The translations under genes and the position numbers were made by a program. DNA of 64,000 bases from CAIWHR01 sp963816925 (GTDB lineage: Bacteria; Pseudomonadota; Gammaproteobacteria; Burkholderiales; Casimicrobiaceae). The number at the start of each line of letters is the position of its first letter. Within the stretch, counting starts at the first letter, position 1. Shown here one piece after another: positions 17,358 to 26,499 of this stretch. The stretch lies in NCBI GenBank assembly GCA_963816925.1, contig CAWFMY010000009.1:310001-374000 (forward strand). Direction: 5' to 3'. Below the pieces are notes generated by a model that worked only from the letters and a program-made list of their open reading frames with translations, did not search any database and was not told the DNA's origin.

Positions 17358-18308
17358 ATGGGCAACTCGACCGCGCGGGGCCCCGCGCATCCGATGGCGC
17401 ACGCGCTGCTGCCGATCCTCGTGCTGACGCTGGTATGGGGGTGCAACTGGCCGGTGTTGAAGATCGGCGTCACCGAAATCGCGCCGCTGACGTTTCGCTC
17501 GCTCACACTGCCGTTCGCCGCATTGGGGATGTTCGCGATCACGCGCTGGAGCGGCGAGTCGATCCGCATTCCTCGCGCATGGTGGGGCCGGCTGGCGACG
17601 CTGGCCTTTCTCAACATCGCCGCCTGGAATGGCTTCGTGCTGTTCGGCGTCCAGCAGCTCCCGGCGGGCCGCAGCGCGATCATCGCCTACACGATGCCGA
17701 TCTGGGCGACGCTGATCGCGATGGCGGTGTTGCACGAGCCGCTCAATCGCCGCAAGGTCGTCGGCCTGCTGCTGGGCATGCTCGCCATGGCGATCCTGCT
17801 GGGCGACGACATTCGCCATATCCGCACGGCGCCGATCGGCGCGCTGCTCATTCTCATCGCGGCGATCGGTTGGGCGTGCGGGACCGTGCTGTTGCGCAAA
17901 TGGAAGCCGCCGTTCGCGCAAAACGCGCTGTCCGGCTGGATGATGCTTCTGGGCTGGCTGCCGCTGGCGATCTTGGCACCCTTCTTCGACCCGCACCCGG
18001 CGTCGTACCTGACCGAACTGTCGGGCAGGGCGTGGTTCGCGATCACCTACAACATCTTCCTCGCGGGCACGATCGCGCATTGGGCGTGGTTCACGCTCGC
18101 GCGCACGTTGCCGGTCGCGGTGTCGTCGCTGTCATCGCTGCCGGTGCCGGTCGTCGGCGTGTTCGCCGGGATGGTGTTCCTGGGCGAGCGGCCGGGCATC
18201 GCGGAGTTCACCGCCCTCGCGCTCGTACTGGCGTCGTTGTTTGCCGTGCTGTTTCAGCCGAAGGCGCGGGTCCGGCCGCCGGCGACGGCGTCGGAACCGT
18301 CGCCTTAA
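17358..18308 (+). CDS. DMT-superfamily (EamA) permease
   Basis: 316 residues with about ten hydrophobic helices in two EamA repeats: LVLTLVWGCNWPVLKIGVTE...PLTFRSLTLPFAALG in the first and GWACGTVLLRKWKPPFAQNALSGWM in the second, ending with VSSLSSLPVPVVGVFAGMVFLGERP. Members export amino acids or metabolites; the substrate cannot be inferred here. Close to the upstream coiled-coil gene, convergent with the dehydrogenase gene downstream (6-base gap). Confidence 0.9.
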   Translation: MGNSTARGPAHPMAHALLPILVLTLVWGCNWPVLKIGVTEIAPLTFRSLTLPFAALGMFAITRWSGESIRIPRAWWGRLATLAFLNIAAWNGFVLFGVQQLPAGRSAIIAYTMPIWATLIAMAVLHEPLNRRKVVGLLLGMLAMAILLGDDIRHIRTAPIGALLILIAAIGWACGTVLLRKWKPPFAQNALSGWMMLLGWLPLAILAPFFDPHPASYLTELSGRAWFAITYNIFLAGTIAHWAWFTLARTLPVAVSSLSSLPVPVVGVFAGMVFLGERPGIAEFTALALVLASLFAVLFQPKARVRPPATASEPSP

Positions 18309-18314
18309 GTTGCG

Positions 18315-19262
18315 TCAGACAAGCTCCGGAATGAGCGTGAGCACCGGCTTGCCCGCGAACCAGGCGTCGAGGTTCGCCTTGCAGAGGTCGCCCATCGCCT
18401 TGCGCGTCTCGTGCGTCGCGCTGCCGACGTGCGGCAGCAGCACGACGTTGTCCATCGCCAGCAGCGGCGCCGGGATGTGGGGTTCGTTGGCGAAGACGTC
18501 GAGGCCCGCGCCCTTGATCGTTCCCGCCTCGAGCGCGGCGACTAATGCGGGTTCGTCGATGATCGATCCGCGCGCGATGTTGACGATCGTGCCTTTCTTT
18601 CCGAGAGCTGCGAGGACACCGGCGTCGACGATGTTCTTCGTCGCCACGCCTCCCGGACAGGACACGACGAGGAAGTCCGACTCCTTCGCGAGCCCCGCCA
18701 AGTCGGGCACGAAGCGGTAGGGCACGTCCTGCGGCTTGCGGCCCGTGTACGACACGTGCATGCCGAGCGCGGACACGCGTTCCGCGATCGCCTTGCCGAT
18801 GCGCCCCAGGCCCAGGATGCCGACGCGCTTACCGGAGAGCTTGGTCGTCAGTTCGGGACCGCGCTTCTCCCACTCGCCGGACTGCACGAAGCGATTGGCG
18901 CGGACGAAGCCGCGGCCGGTCATCATGATGAGGCCGAGCGCCGCGTCCGCCACGTCTTCGGTGAGGACATCGGGCGTGTTCGTCACCTTGATGCCGCGCG
19001 TCCGGCAGTAATCGACGGGGACGCCGTCGTAGCCGACGCCAAAGACCGAGATGATCTCGAGCTTCGGCAGCGCGTCGAGCAGCGATGTCGGCGTCACTGT
19101 TCCGCCCCCCTGTACGAGCCCGCGAATGCGCGGGCCTTCCGCCGCGAGCAGTCCCGGCTTGTGGCTCGCCTGATAGTAGTCGTGGCAATGGAAGTCGGCC
19201 TTCAGCGGATCGTAGAGGAACAGCGGCAGCGGCGCGGTGACGATGAGATCGGGTTGGGCCAT
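18315..19262 (-). CDS. D-isomer-specific 2-hydroxyacid dehydrogenase
   Basis: 315 residues. Nucleotide-binding GLGRIGKAIAERV, catalytic Arg in NIARGSIIDEPALV, Glu in DVFANEPHIP and His in LLPHVGSATHETR are all in place, so an active NAD(P)H-dependent glyoxylate/hydroxypyruvate-type reductase is expected. The N-terminal half (EIISVFGVGYDGVPVDYCRTRGIKVTNTPDVL) resembles the GhrB/hydroxypyruvate reductase subgroup. ATG 19262 is chosen over an in-frame ATG eight codons upstream. It lies 30 bases after hemD on the same strand, so it may be read through from hemCD. Confidence 0.9.
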   Translation of the reverse strand: MAQPDLIVTAPLPLFLYDPLKADFHCHDYYQASHKPGLLAAEGPRIRGLVQGGGTVTPTSLLDALPKLEIISVFGVGYDGVPVDYCRTRGIKVTNTPDVLTEDVADAALGLIMMTGRGFVRANRFVQSGEWEKRGPELTTKLSGKRVGILGLGRIGKAIAERVSALGMHVSYTGRKPQDVPYRFVPDLAGLAKESDFLVVSCPGGVATKNIVDAGVLAALGKKGTIVNIARGSIIDEPALVAALEAGTIKGAGLDVFANEPHIPAPLLAMDNVVLLPHVGSATHETRKAMGDLCKANLDAWFAGKPVLTLIPELV

Positions 19263-19292
19263 GGGATTTCCGTCTGGGGATTTCAATTGAGG

Positions 19293-20093
19293 TCAAGCGA
19301 CCGGATGCCGCGCGAACCATTCTAGCAATCCGGCAACGAGCCCGGCGTCGGTGGCCCCGGTTTCGACCGGAGTGAAGCCGCGGCTGCGCGCATGTTCGGC
19401 GATGCGCGGATGCGGGACGAACGCCGGAAGTTGCTGCAGCCTGCGCAGATCCTCGGCATCGAGCAGCGCGCACAGGTTGTCGAGGCCCTCACTCGACGTC
19501 AGCGTCAACGCGTGCGCGCGCGCCTGCACCAGCGCCTCGCCGAGGCCCGCCGCTCCGGTCGCGGCTGCGGCACGGCGATAGCACTCGACATAAGTGACGT
19601 CAGCGCCACGGTCCCGCAACGTGTCGCCCAATTTGCCGCGCCCGCCCTCGCCGCGAAAGATCACGATGCGCTTGCCGGCCACGTCGCGCAATTCGGGCAG
19701 CGCGAGCAGGCCCTCGCTGTCGAACGACGTCGTTGGAATTCGCACATCGACGATGCCGGTCGCGACCAGCGCCGCCGCCGTGCCCGGTCCGGGGGCGAGG
19801 GTCAGAAGCGCGGCCGGCCATAGATGGGGCGCGGGCACTCCATATTCAGCGGCGTTGGCGGAGACGAAGATCGCGATGTCGTAGCCGGAGAGTGCCGCGT
19901 GCGCACGATCGAGCGAGCCGCGATCGGCGGGCGGCAATATCACGATCGCGGGAATGACGATCGGTGTGGCGCCGAGCGCCACCAGCTGTTGCGCGAGTCC
20001 GGCGGCCTGGCGCGCGGGTCGCGTGACGATCACGCCTGCGCCGGCAAGCGGGCCGCGCGGCGCGGGCGCTTGCGACAGCGGATGCACGCTCAC
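19293..20093 (-). CDS. hemD: Uroporphyrinogen-III synthase
   Basis: 266 residues, a divergent family recognised by pattern. The N-terminal GAGVIVTRPARQAAGLAQQL, IVILPPADRGSLDRAHAALS, YDIAIFVSANAAEYG, and the C-terminal LTLTSSEGLDNLCALLD plus PAFVPHPRIAEHARSRGF match HemD. It cyclises hydroxymethylbilane with inversion of ring D. It follows hemC by 16 bases, the standard order. Confidence 0.92.
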   Translation of the reverse strand: MSVHPLSQAPAPRGPLAGAGVIVTRPARQAAGLAQQLVALGATPIVIPAIVILPPADRGSLDRAHAALSGYDIAIFVSANAAEYGVPAPHLWPAALLTLAPGPGTAAALVATGIVDVRIPTTSFDSEGLLALPELRDVAGKRIVIFRGEGGRGKLGDTLRDRGADVTYVECYRRAAAATGAAGLGEALVQARAHALTLTSSEGLDNLCALLDAEDLRRLQQLPAFVPHPRIAEHARSRGFTPVETGATDAGLVAGLLEWFARHPVA

Positions 20094-20109
20094 GACGAGG
20101 CTCGCCGCG

Positions 20110-21048
20110 TCAGGTCGTCACGAAGCGCGCAGCACCGCGCGCGAGGAAGTCGTCGGCCAGCTCCAGTCCGAGCCGGTCGGCGGCTTCGGCATCCGCCACG
20201 TCCGCCTCGACGTCGCCGCGCAGGACGTCCTTGCCATCGCGCGACGCGAGCAACCCGCGCAGCCACAGCGTCCCTTCTTCCCACTCCGCATAGGCCGCGA
20301 GCGGCGTGTGGCAGCTGCCGCCCAGCGCGCGTGAAAAGGAGCGTTCCGCCGTTGTGGCAAGTGTCGTGCCGAAATCGGCCAGCGGCGCCAGCGCGGCCAC
20401 GATGTTGGCGCGGTCGCTGCGGCACTCGAGCGCAAGCGCGCCCTGGCCGGGCGCGGGAAGGCTGTCGTCCGCGTCCAGCAGCGACGCGATGCGCGAACTG
20501 AAACCCAGCCTGATGAGCCCGGCAGCGGCGAGGATGATGGCGTCGTAGCGGCCCTCGTCCAACTTGCGCAGCCGCGTGTTGACGTTACCGCGCAGCGTGT
20601 CGATGCGCAGATGCGGATGGCGCTCGCGCAACTGGGCCTCGCGGCGTAGGCTCGATGTGCCGACCACTGCATCCTGCGGCAGGTCGGTGAGTGTCGCATA
20701 GCGATTGGACACGAACGCATCGCGCGGGTCCTCGCGCGCCGCAATCGCGGCAAGCGCGAATCCCGGCGGCATATCCATCGGCACGTCTTTCAGCGAATGC
20801 ACGGCCAGGTCGGCGCGGCCCTCGTCCATCGCAACCTCGAGTTCCTTGATGAAGAGGCCCTTGCCGCCGATCGACGCGAGGGGCTGATCGACGACGCGGT
20901 CGCCCTGCGTGGTCAATCCCAGCAGGTCGACGACCATGCCGGGATACTGCGCGATGAGCCTCGTGCGGACGTGCTCGGCCTGCCACAGCGCGAGCGCCGA
21001 TTCGCGCGTCGCGATCCGCAGGCGGCGCGGCACCGGCATCGGAATCAT
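20110..21048 (-). CDS. hemC: Hydroxymethylbilane synthase (porphobilinogen deaminase)
   Basis: 312 residues. IATRESALALWQAEHVRTRL, GDRVVDQPLASIGGKGLFIKE, AVHSLKDVPM, VVGTSSLRREAQL, LRGNVNTRLRKLDEG, PAPGQGALALE and the cofactor cysteine in LGGSCHTPLAAYA cover the family end to end. The enzyme joins four porphobilinogens on a dipyrromethane cofactor bound at that Cys. First gene of hemC-hemD; starts MIPMPVPRRLRIATR. Confidence 0.96.
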   Translation of the reverse strand: MIPMPVPRRLRIATRESALALWQAEHVRTRLIAQYPGMVVDLLGLTTQGDRVVDQPLASIGGKGLFIKELEVAMDEGRADLAVHSLKDVPMDMPPGFALAAIAAREDPRDAFVSNRYATLTDLPQDAVVGTSSLRREAQLRERHPHLRIDTLRGNVNTRLRKLDEGRYDAIILAAAGLIRLGFSSRIASLLDADDSLPAPGQGALALECRSDRANIVAALAPLADFGTTLATTAERSFSRALGGSCHTPLAAYAEWEEGTLWLRGLLASRDGKDVLRGDVEADVADAEAADRLGLELADDFLARGAARFVTT

Positions 21049-21067
21049 CCGTTGCCGCCGCGATCAC

Positions 21068-21131
21068 GCGGCATTGGCGTCCCCGCGGTCAATCCGAATT
21101 TGCGTCCCGCGTTCAAGCGGCATTGGCGTCC
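21068..21131 (+). repeat. Duplicated 15-nt end of the VOC gene
   Basis: GCGGCATTGGCGTCC occurs at 21068-21082 and at 21117-21131, 49 bases apart in the same orientation. The second copy encodes the last codons of the VOC-family protein on the minus strand. It looks like a small local duplication between the VOC gene and hemC. Confidence 0.7.
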
Positions 21132-21499
21132 ATCTGCATCATCCCGAAGATGTTGCCTTCGGTGTCCTTGCAGTACGCGAGCCAGCCGACGGTGGGAATG
21201 GGCATTCGCGGCAAGGCGATTTTGCCGCCTCCCGCGACCGCCTTCGCGACCATGGCGTCGAGGTCGCCGACGTCGACCGTGCAGACGAACGCGTTGACGG
21301 CCGCCATCTCCGCCGGCCCGCCGCCGTGCCGCGGCATCAATCCGCCGTCGATGCCCGGCGTTCCCTTTTCGCCGGTCTTGACGAGCCAGTACGGCTGCCC
21401 TCCCCACTGCGAGAACTCCCAGCCGAACAGCATTTTGTAGAACGCGATCGCTCGCTCGGTGTTTTCCGCCTGGATTTCGAAGTGGATCGGCCGTGGCAT
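21113..21499 (-). CDS. VOC-family (glyoxalase/bleomycin-resistance fold) protein
   Basis: 128 residues. FEIQAENTERAIAFYKMLFGWEF is the typical VOC opening. It is followed by WLVKTG, the DGGLMPR segment, VNAFVCTVDVGDLDAMVAKAV, and GWLAYCKDTEGNIFGMMQ at the end, where the metal-ligand Glu usually sits. Substrate unknown; closest in look to PhnB/lactoylglutathione-lyase-like small proteins. Read towards hemC; divergent from the denD-like gene. Confidence 0.88.
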   Translation of the reverse strand: MPRPIHFEIQAENTERAIAFYKMLFGWEFSQWGGQPYWLVKTGEKGTPGIDGGLMPRHGGGPAEMAAVNAFVCTVDVGDLDAMVAKAVAGGGKIALPRMPIPTVGWLAYCKDTEGNIFGMMQMDANAA

Positions 21500-21568
21500 G
21501 TCGTTTTCCTGAAAAGAGGGGCGTCGGGGCGGCTATGATAGCGCCTTCCCTCGACGTACGGACTTTCC

Positions 21569-22546
21569 ATGCGCATCGTGATCACCGGCGGCGGCGGCTT
21601 CCTCGGCTGCCGTCTCGCCCTCCGGTTGCTCGAACGCGGCACGCTGACCGACGCGCGCGGCCGGGCGCGCGAGATCGCGCAGATCGTATTGCTGGATGTC
21701 ACCCCGGCTAACGTTCCCGCCGATCCCCGCGTCGTCATCATCGCCGGCGACTTGGCCGATCCTGCCGTCGTCGCGCGCGCGGCGACCGCCGACACCGATT
21801 CAATATTCCACCTGGCGGCGGTGGTGAGCGGCCAGGCGGAGGCCGATTTCGATATCGGCATGCGCGTGAACCTCGACGCCACCCGTCTGCTGCTCGAGCG
21901 CTGCCGCACGCTTGCCGCGCCACCCAAGTTCGTGTTTACGAGTTCGCTGGCGGTCTACGGCGGTCCTCTTCCCGATCCCGTGCCCGACGACGCGCCGGTC
22001 ACGCCGCAGGCTTCGTATGGCGCGCAGAAGCTGATCGGCGAATACCTGGTCTACGACATGACGCGCAAAGGCTTCATCGACGGCCGCTCGCTGCGCCTGC
22101 CGACCGTCACCGTGCGGCCCGGGAAGCCGAACCTCGCCGCGTCTTCTTTCGCGAGCGGCATCATCCGCGAGCCGCTGGCGGGCGTCGACGCGCCATGTCC
22201 GGTCGCGCCGGCGACGAAAATGTGGGTGCAGTCGCCGCGCGCGGTCATCGACAACCTGATCGTTGGTCACGAAGTGTCCGCGACGGCGTTCGCGCACACG
22301 CGATCGGTCAACGTTCCCGGCATCTGCGTCGCGGTGGCGGATATGGTCGCCGCACTGCGCAAGGTTGCGGGCGACGCCGTCGCCAACCGCGTGAAGTGGA
22401 ATTACGACCCGGTCATCGACAAGATCGTCGCGACGTGGCCGTCGAATTTCGCGCCGAAGCTGGGTCCAGCGCTCGGCATGAAGGCCGACACCGACTTCGA
22501 GAGCATCGTGCGCGCGTACATCGCCGACGACATGCCGAAGGCGTAA
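21569..22546 (+). CDS. denD: D-erythronate dehydrogenase-like NAD-dependent epimerase
   Basis: 325 residues. TGGGGFLGCRLALRLLERG (glycine motif), FHLAAVVSGQAEADFDIG, KFVFTSSLAVYGGPLP and YGAQKLIGEYLVYD (catalytic YxxxK) define an extended SDR. RLPTVTVRPGKPNLAASSFA and a C-terminus with KWNYDPVIDKIVATWP match the DenD/LarC-like group that oxidises D-erythronate. No kinase or aldolase of the erythronate route is next to it, so the substrate is inferred. A TATGAT -10-like element lies at 21534-21539. Convergent with dusA. Confidence 0.83.
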   Translation: MRIVITGGGGFLGCRLALRLLERGTLTDARGRAREIAQIVLLDVTPANVPADPRVVIIAGDLADPAVVARAATADTDSIFHLAAVVSGQAEADFDIGMRVNLDATRLLLERCRTLAAPPKFVFTSSLAVYGGPLPDPVPDDAPVTPQASYGAQKLIGEYLVYDMTRKGFIDGRSLRLPTVTVRPGKPNLAASSFASGIIREPLAGVDAPCPVAPATKMWVQSPRAVIDNLIVGHEVSATAFAHTRSVNVPGICVAVADMVAALRKVAGDAVANRVKWNYDPVIDKIVATWPSNFAPKLGPALGMKADTDFESIVRAYIADDMPKA

Positions 22547-22551
22547 CGCGA

Positions 22552-23547
22552 TCAGTCGACGAAGAGTTCGCTTTCCGCCGGCTCGACCACCGCCAACGCC
22601 TCCTCGAGCAGTTCCGGACTTGCATCGCGCAACCGCGCGGAATCCGAAAGGATCTGCCGGAACCGCTTTCCACCTGGCCTGCCGTGATAGAGGCCAAGGA
22701 TGTGCCGGACGATCGACCGCGGCGGCGTTCCGCGCTCGCGCTGCGCGGCGACGTACGGAACCATCGCGCGCAAGACCTCGGCGCGGGTCGGCGGCGACGT
22801 TTCTACACCGAAGAGCTTCCAGTCCACCGGCGCCAGGATATAGGGATCGTGATAGGCCGTGCGCCCGAGCATCACGCCATCGACGCGATCGAGTTCGCGC
22901 TCGATCACCGGCCAGTCGTTGAGCCCGCCGTTCAGCACGATAGTCAGATGCGGGAAGTCGCGCTTCAGCCGGTGGACGACGTCGTAGCGCAGCCGCGGCA
23001 CTTCGCGGTTCTCCTTCGGCGACAGCCCCTTGAGCACCGCATTGCGCGCGTGGACGATGAACACGGTGCAGCCCGCCGCGGCCACCGCGCCCACGAAATC
23101 GCGGACGAAGCCGTAGTCGTCGCCATCGTCGAGGCCGATGCGGTGCTTGACCGTCACGGGGACGCCCACCGCATCGCACATCGCCTTGACGCAGTCCGCG
23201 ACCAGTTGCGGATCGCCCATCAGGCACGCGCCGAAGCTGCCGGTCTGCACGCGCTCGGACGGACAGCCGCAATTGAGGTTGATCTCGTCGTACCCCCATT
23301 GCTCGCCCAGCCGCGCGCCGTGCGCGAGCATCGCCGGATCGCTGCCCCCCAACTGCAACGCGATCGGATGTTCGCTGCGATCGAAGTCGAGATGGCGCGG
23401 CACGTCGCCGTGCATGAGTGCAGGCGCGGTGATCATTTCAGTGTAGAGGCGCGCGTGGCGGGAGATGAGGCGCAGGAAGTACCGGCAATGCCGGTCCGTC
23501 CAGTCCATCATAGGCGCACAACACAATCGATGCGATAAGTTATTCAT
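22552..23547 (-). CDS. dusA: tRNA-dihydrouridine(20/20a) synthase
   Basis: 331 residues. CCAPMMDWTDRHCRYFLRL, ALQLGGSDPAMLA, EINLNCGCPSERVQTGSFGA (catalytic Cys in NCGCPS), VTVKHRIGLDD, FIVHARNAVLKGLSPKENRE and LNGGLNDW are the DusA signatures. The flavoenzyme reduces U20/U20a in the tRNA D-loop. The start MNNLSHRLCCAPMMDW is typical. Possible minus-strand promoter elements lie in the AT-rich leader just upstream. Confidence 0.96.
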   Translation of the reverse strand: MNNLSHRLCCAPMMDWTDRHCRYFLRLISRHARLYTEMITAPALMHGDVPRHLDFDRSEHPIALQLGGSDPAMLAHGARLGEQWGYDEINLNCGCPSERVQTGSFGACLMGDPQLVADCVKAMCDAVGVPVTVKHRIGLDDGDDYGFVRDFVGAVAAAGCTVFIVHARNAVLKGLSPKENREVPRLRYDVVHRLKRDFPHLTIVLNGGLNDWPVIERELDRVDGVMLGRTAYHDPYILAPVDWKLFGVETSPPTRAEVLRAMVPYVAAQRERGTPPRSIVRHILGLYHGRPGGKRFRQILSDSARLRDASPELLEEALAVVEPAESELFVD

Positions 23548-24183
23548 TCGCTTGATATTTTTTGACTCAGTCGGTCCAATAGATTATTGGAGCGACCGGC
23601 CATTTTATCGCCATGCGAGCGCGACGCCTTCGCTCGATTGCGGCGTGGTACGCGCAGACTGGAAAGCGAAGTCGCCTGGGAGGGTTGTCAGTGCACACGT
23701 GGTGCACATCGGCGGCTATCCGGTGCGCACTAACTACACGTCCAAAACTCGCCAGCGGCTCGCCACCAATTCTGTTGAAAAACCCGCTTCGCGCTCTCTT
23801 GCGCACCAGTTTTGGGGATCTCAAACCATCACCCCGCTCGTTTTGCGTCGACCTGAGAGCGTTCTAGAGGGTCGATTGTTCTGACAACATCCAACGCGGC
23901 CATCGCACCCATAGCGGCTTCTTGCGTTGCTCCGAAGCGGACGTTCATGTTCGTGATAACGAACGAAGGCAATCAACGCAACAACGCGCGCGAAGTGGCG
24001 TGCCGGTCGAACGAATGGCTATTTCCGCTCCCGAGTCGAAGCATTTACTTGACATAGCTCGCCTCAGATGTACGATCCGAGGGGCGGGGTACCCGGCCCG
24101 AAATGCCGCCCGGACTGAGTGAAACAGGCATTGGCGCGCGAGTGCTGCGCAATGGCCCGGCGCGCGGCGATGGAGGTACGTTA
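23548..24183. other. Gene-poor intergenic region, 636 bases
   Basis: No convincing coding sequence. The composition is clearly less GC-rich than the flanking genes. At 23572-23598 there is an imperfect hairpin (CGGTC-CAATA / TATTG-n4-GACCG) next to a T-rich stretch, in the leader of dusA. A sigma-70-like promoter for the rightward gene is at 24049-24076. The region marks the boundary between the core genes (dusA) and the metal island. Confidence 0.6.
24049..24076 (+). promoter_or_regulatory. Sigma-70-type promoter for the CPLC-motif protein gene
   Basis: Perfect -35 TTGACA (24049-24054), 16-base spacer, -10 TACGAT (24071-24076, 4 of 6 consensus). It lies about 108 bases before the GTG start of the downstream gene. 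Confidence 0.6.
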
Positions 24184-25372
24184 GTGAAGCGTTGGCTGAC
24201 AGGTACGTTACTGCTCACAGCGAGCGTTGGCGCTGCCGCGTGCCCGCTGTGTGGCGATTCGCAGGGCTACACGTCGGCGCAGGAGGTCGTTTCCCGCCAC
24301 GTAGCGCGGACGGCTTTGCCCGGAAGCAGCGGCGCACCGCCTGACGTAATCGACGTGATCCGGGATGACGTCCCGACGCCAGGCGCGCGCTATCGCTTGG
24401 ACCGGTACGCCGCAGCGAGCGCGGTACTGGCGTTACCCGCGGACAATGGCGCGCGCCTGAAGGTGGTCGAGGTGATTCGCGGCGAGATGCCGGCGGGAGG
24501 GACAATCAGAACCGTCATGGGTTATCGGCTTGGACCGCGGCGCTGCCGTGAGCGTGAAAACGTTGTTGCTCATCCGGGCCCAAAATTGGCAATCATGGGC
24601 CAACGTTGGCGCCATCGGCGTCGAATACGCGGCGTGGCTACGGGAGCTTTCGGCGACCAAGCCGACGGCCCAGATGTCAGACGCTGAATGGGAGGCCCAG
24701 GCTGCCTTCGTACTGCCTTACCTCGAGAGTCCCGAACCGCTGGCGGCCGAGCTTGCTTACGGCGAGCTTGCGCGAGCGCCTTACTCGACGCTGCGATCAC
24801 TGAAAGCTCAGCTCGACGTACAGGCGCTCCGCGAATGGACCACCGATCCCAAGCTCGCGAGGCGGCAATCGTTGTACACGCTGCTGCTTGGTATTGGCGG
24901 TGACGCGGCCGACGCCGGGCGCATCGAGCAACGGCTCGACAATGTCTGGAACGCGAAGGACGCGACGAATGTCGGCCCGATGCTCGCGGCTGACCTGGAA
25001 TTGCGCGGACCGGCGCGAATGGCGTGGGTCGATACCAAGTACATGAACGATCGTGATCGAACCAACCCGGAGCTCGAAGCCGTCTTGCTCGCGCTCAGCG
25101 TTCAAGGCGGCGCAAGCGCGACGATCCCGCGCGAACGCGTAATCGAGTCCTATCGCTTGTTCATCGAGGTGCACAAGCCCCTTGCAGGCTATGTGGCGCA
25201 GGACCTTGCCGCGTGGAACTACTGGGATGCCGGGCCGGCGTACATCGCGCTGATGCGCTCCGACGTCGCGCAGAACCCGGGGTCGCGCTATGCGATGTGG
25301 AGTTATCTGAAGCAAAGCCCGCGGGCCGATGCAAAGGCGGCGGCGGACGCATTGGCCAGTAGCCACCGGTGA
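24184..25372 (+). CDS. Uncharacterised exported CPLC-motif protein, copy 1 (one frameshift)
   Basis: About 395 residues after a one-base correction near 24510-24535. GTG 24184 with Shine-Dalgarno GGAGG at 24171 starts a signal peptide (KRWLTGTLLLTASVGAAA) followed directly by CPLCGD. The rest is a helical-looking repeat region. It is clearly paralogous to the gene at 35226-36347: ESYRLFIE, GYVAQDLAAWNYWDA and AADLELRGPARMAWVD are nearly identical there. The function is unknown. The CxxC after the cleavage site suggests metal or thiol chemistry in the periplasm. Copy 1 is convergent with the ZIP transporter gene of the metal island. Confidence 0.75.
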
Positions 25373-25404
25373 GCGTCCGGTTGCGCCATGCATGATGTTG
25401 CCGG

Positions 25405-26154
25405 TCAGCCCAGGTAGTAAGCGGCGGCCCCCATACAGGCGACGCCGCCAGCGATCGCCACGGACTGCGCCAGTGCTGCGTGCATCGCTGTGTGCCGATG
25501 CAAGCCCGGCACCAGATCCGCGATTGCAATGTAAATGAAGCTCGCCGCCGCGAGCGCGACCACGTAAGGAATTGCGGGTTGTGCGACCGAAAGCGCGAAA
25601 TAGCCCAGCACTCCGCCGCCGATCGCGGCAAGGCTGAAAGCGACGTTCCAGAACAGCGCACGCCGCCACGTAAAGCCCGACTCGAGCAGGATCGCGAAGT
25701 CGCCCATTTCGCGAGGAATCTCGTGCGCTATCACGGCGGCGGTGGTCACCATACCGAGGCGAACATCGGTGAGAAAGGCCGCGGCGAGAACGACGCCGTC
25801 GGTGAAATTGTGCAGGGCGTCGCCGATCAGGATCATCGGCCCCGCGGGTTGGATGTCCTGCCAGGCCGACGTGCCATCAGTCGCCGGGTGCGCATGATGC
25901 CAGAGCGCAAATTTTTCCAGCATGAAGAAAGCAAGAATTCCGACAAGCGTGGTCGCGAACACATGCGGCAGTGGCAACGACTCGGCGGCCTCGGGCAGCA
26001 GATCAAGGAATGCCGCTCCCAACAGGACGCCGACCGCGTAGCTCACAAGGTAGGGAATCCACCGGCGCGCTACTGCGAACGCAATCGGTGCCGCGGCAAG
26101 GACGCTCAGCACTCCCGTCGCGAACGTTGCGAGGACGATCCATCCAAGCGTCAT
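25405..26154 (-). CDS. ZIP-family metal (zinc) transporter
   Basis: 249 residues, about eight membrane helices. The two metal-binding helices are explicit: GDALHNFTDGVVLAAAF (helix IV, HNxxDG) and AVIAHEIPREMGDFAILLESG (helix V, HExPxE). The loop between helices III and IV is His-containing (LWHHAHPATDG). ZIP proteins import zinc or other divalent metals. It is the last gene of the run headed by the Fur-family regulator, 23 bases after the small Cys-rich gene. Confidence 0.93.
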   Translation of the reverse strand: MTLGWIVLATFATGVLSVLAAAPIAFAVARRWIPYLVSYAVGVLLGAAFLDLLPEAAESLPLPHVFATTLVGILAFFMLEKFALWHHAHPATDGTSAWQDIQPAGPMILIGDALHNFTDGVVLAAAFLTDVRLGMVTTAAVIAHEIPREMGDFAILLESGFTWRRALFWNVAFSLAAIGGGVLGYFALSVAQPAIPYVVALAAASFIYIAIADLVPGLHRHTAMHAALAQSVAIAGGVACMGAAAYYLG

Positions 26155-26177
26155 CCGGCGCGCCTCGCTGCCATGTG

Positions 26178-26477
26178 CTAGTCCGGGTGCTTCATGCCGC
26201 AGTACTTGCCGTACGCGATGCCGGCGCAGGCCTTTGCCAATTCGGCATCGCAGATGTCCTCATCCTTTCCGGACTCCTGGCACTTGGCCGCCGCTTCGTG
26301 CGCCGCGGCGATGATCCGATGGCGCCGAACGTCCTCCTTGGTATGCGCGGCCTCGAGCGCCGGGTCGACCTTCGAGGCCGCGGGCTTTGCCGGCGCCTTG
26401 GCAGGCGGCGCGTCGGCGGCGATCGCCAGCACCGGGATGGAGATGAGCAGGACCAATGCAAAGGACCAAGCTTTCAT
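26178..26477 (-). CDS. Small exported Cys-containing protein
   Basis: 99 residues. A signal peptide (MKAWSFALVLLISIPVLAIA) is followed by an Ala/Pro/Lys linker (ADAPPAKAPAKPAASK) and a ~60-residue helical domain with four cysteines (KCQES, DICDAE, KACAG, KYCGMKH). This spacing could form two disulfides or a metal site. I do not recognise a named family. A strong AAAGGAGG Shine-Dalgarno precedes ATG 26477. It lies between the ABC permease and ZIP genes in one co-directional run, so a periplasmic accessory role in metal handling is a reasonable inference. Confidence 0.75.
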   Translation of the reverse strand: MKAWSFALVLLISIPVLAIAADAPPAKAPAKPAASKVDPALEAAHTKEDVRRHRIIAAAHEAAAKCQESGKDEDICDAELAKACAGIAYGKYCGMKHPD

Positions 26478-26499
26478 ACAGGCCTCCTTTCGTCCAAGG

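Noticed and set aside
23572..23598. Hairpin near dusA as a riboswitch or terminator
   Set aside because: Short, imperfect stem with no known riboswitch pattern; it is in the leader of dusA but too weak to call.
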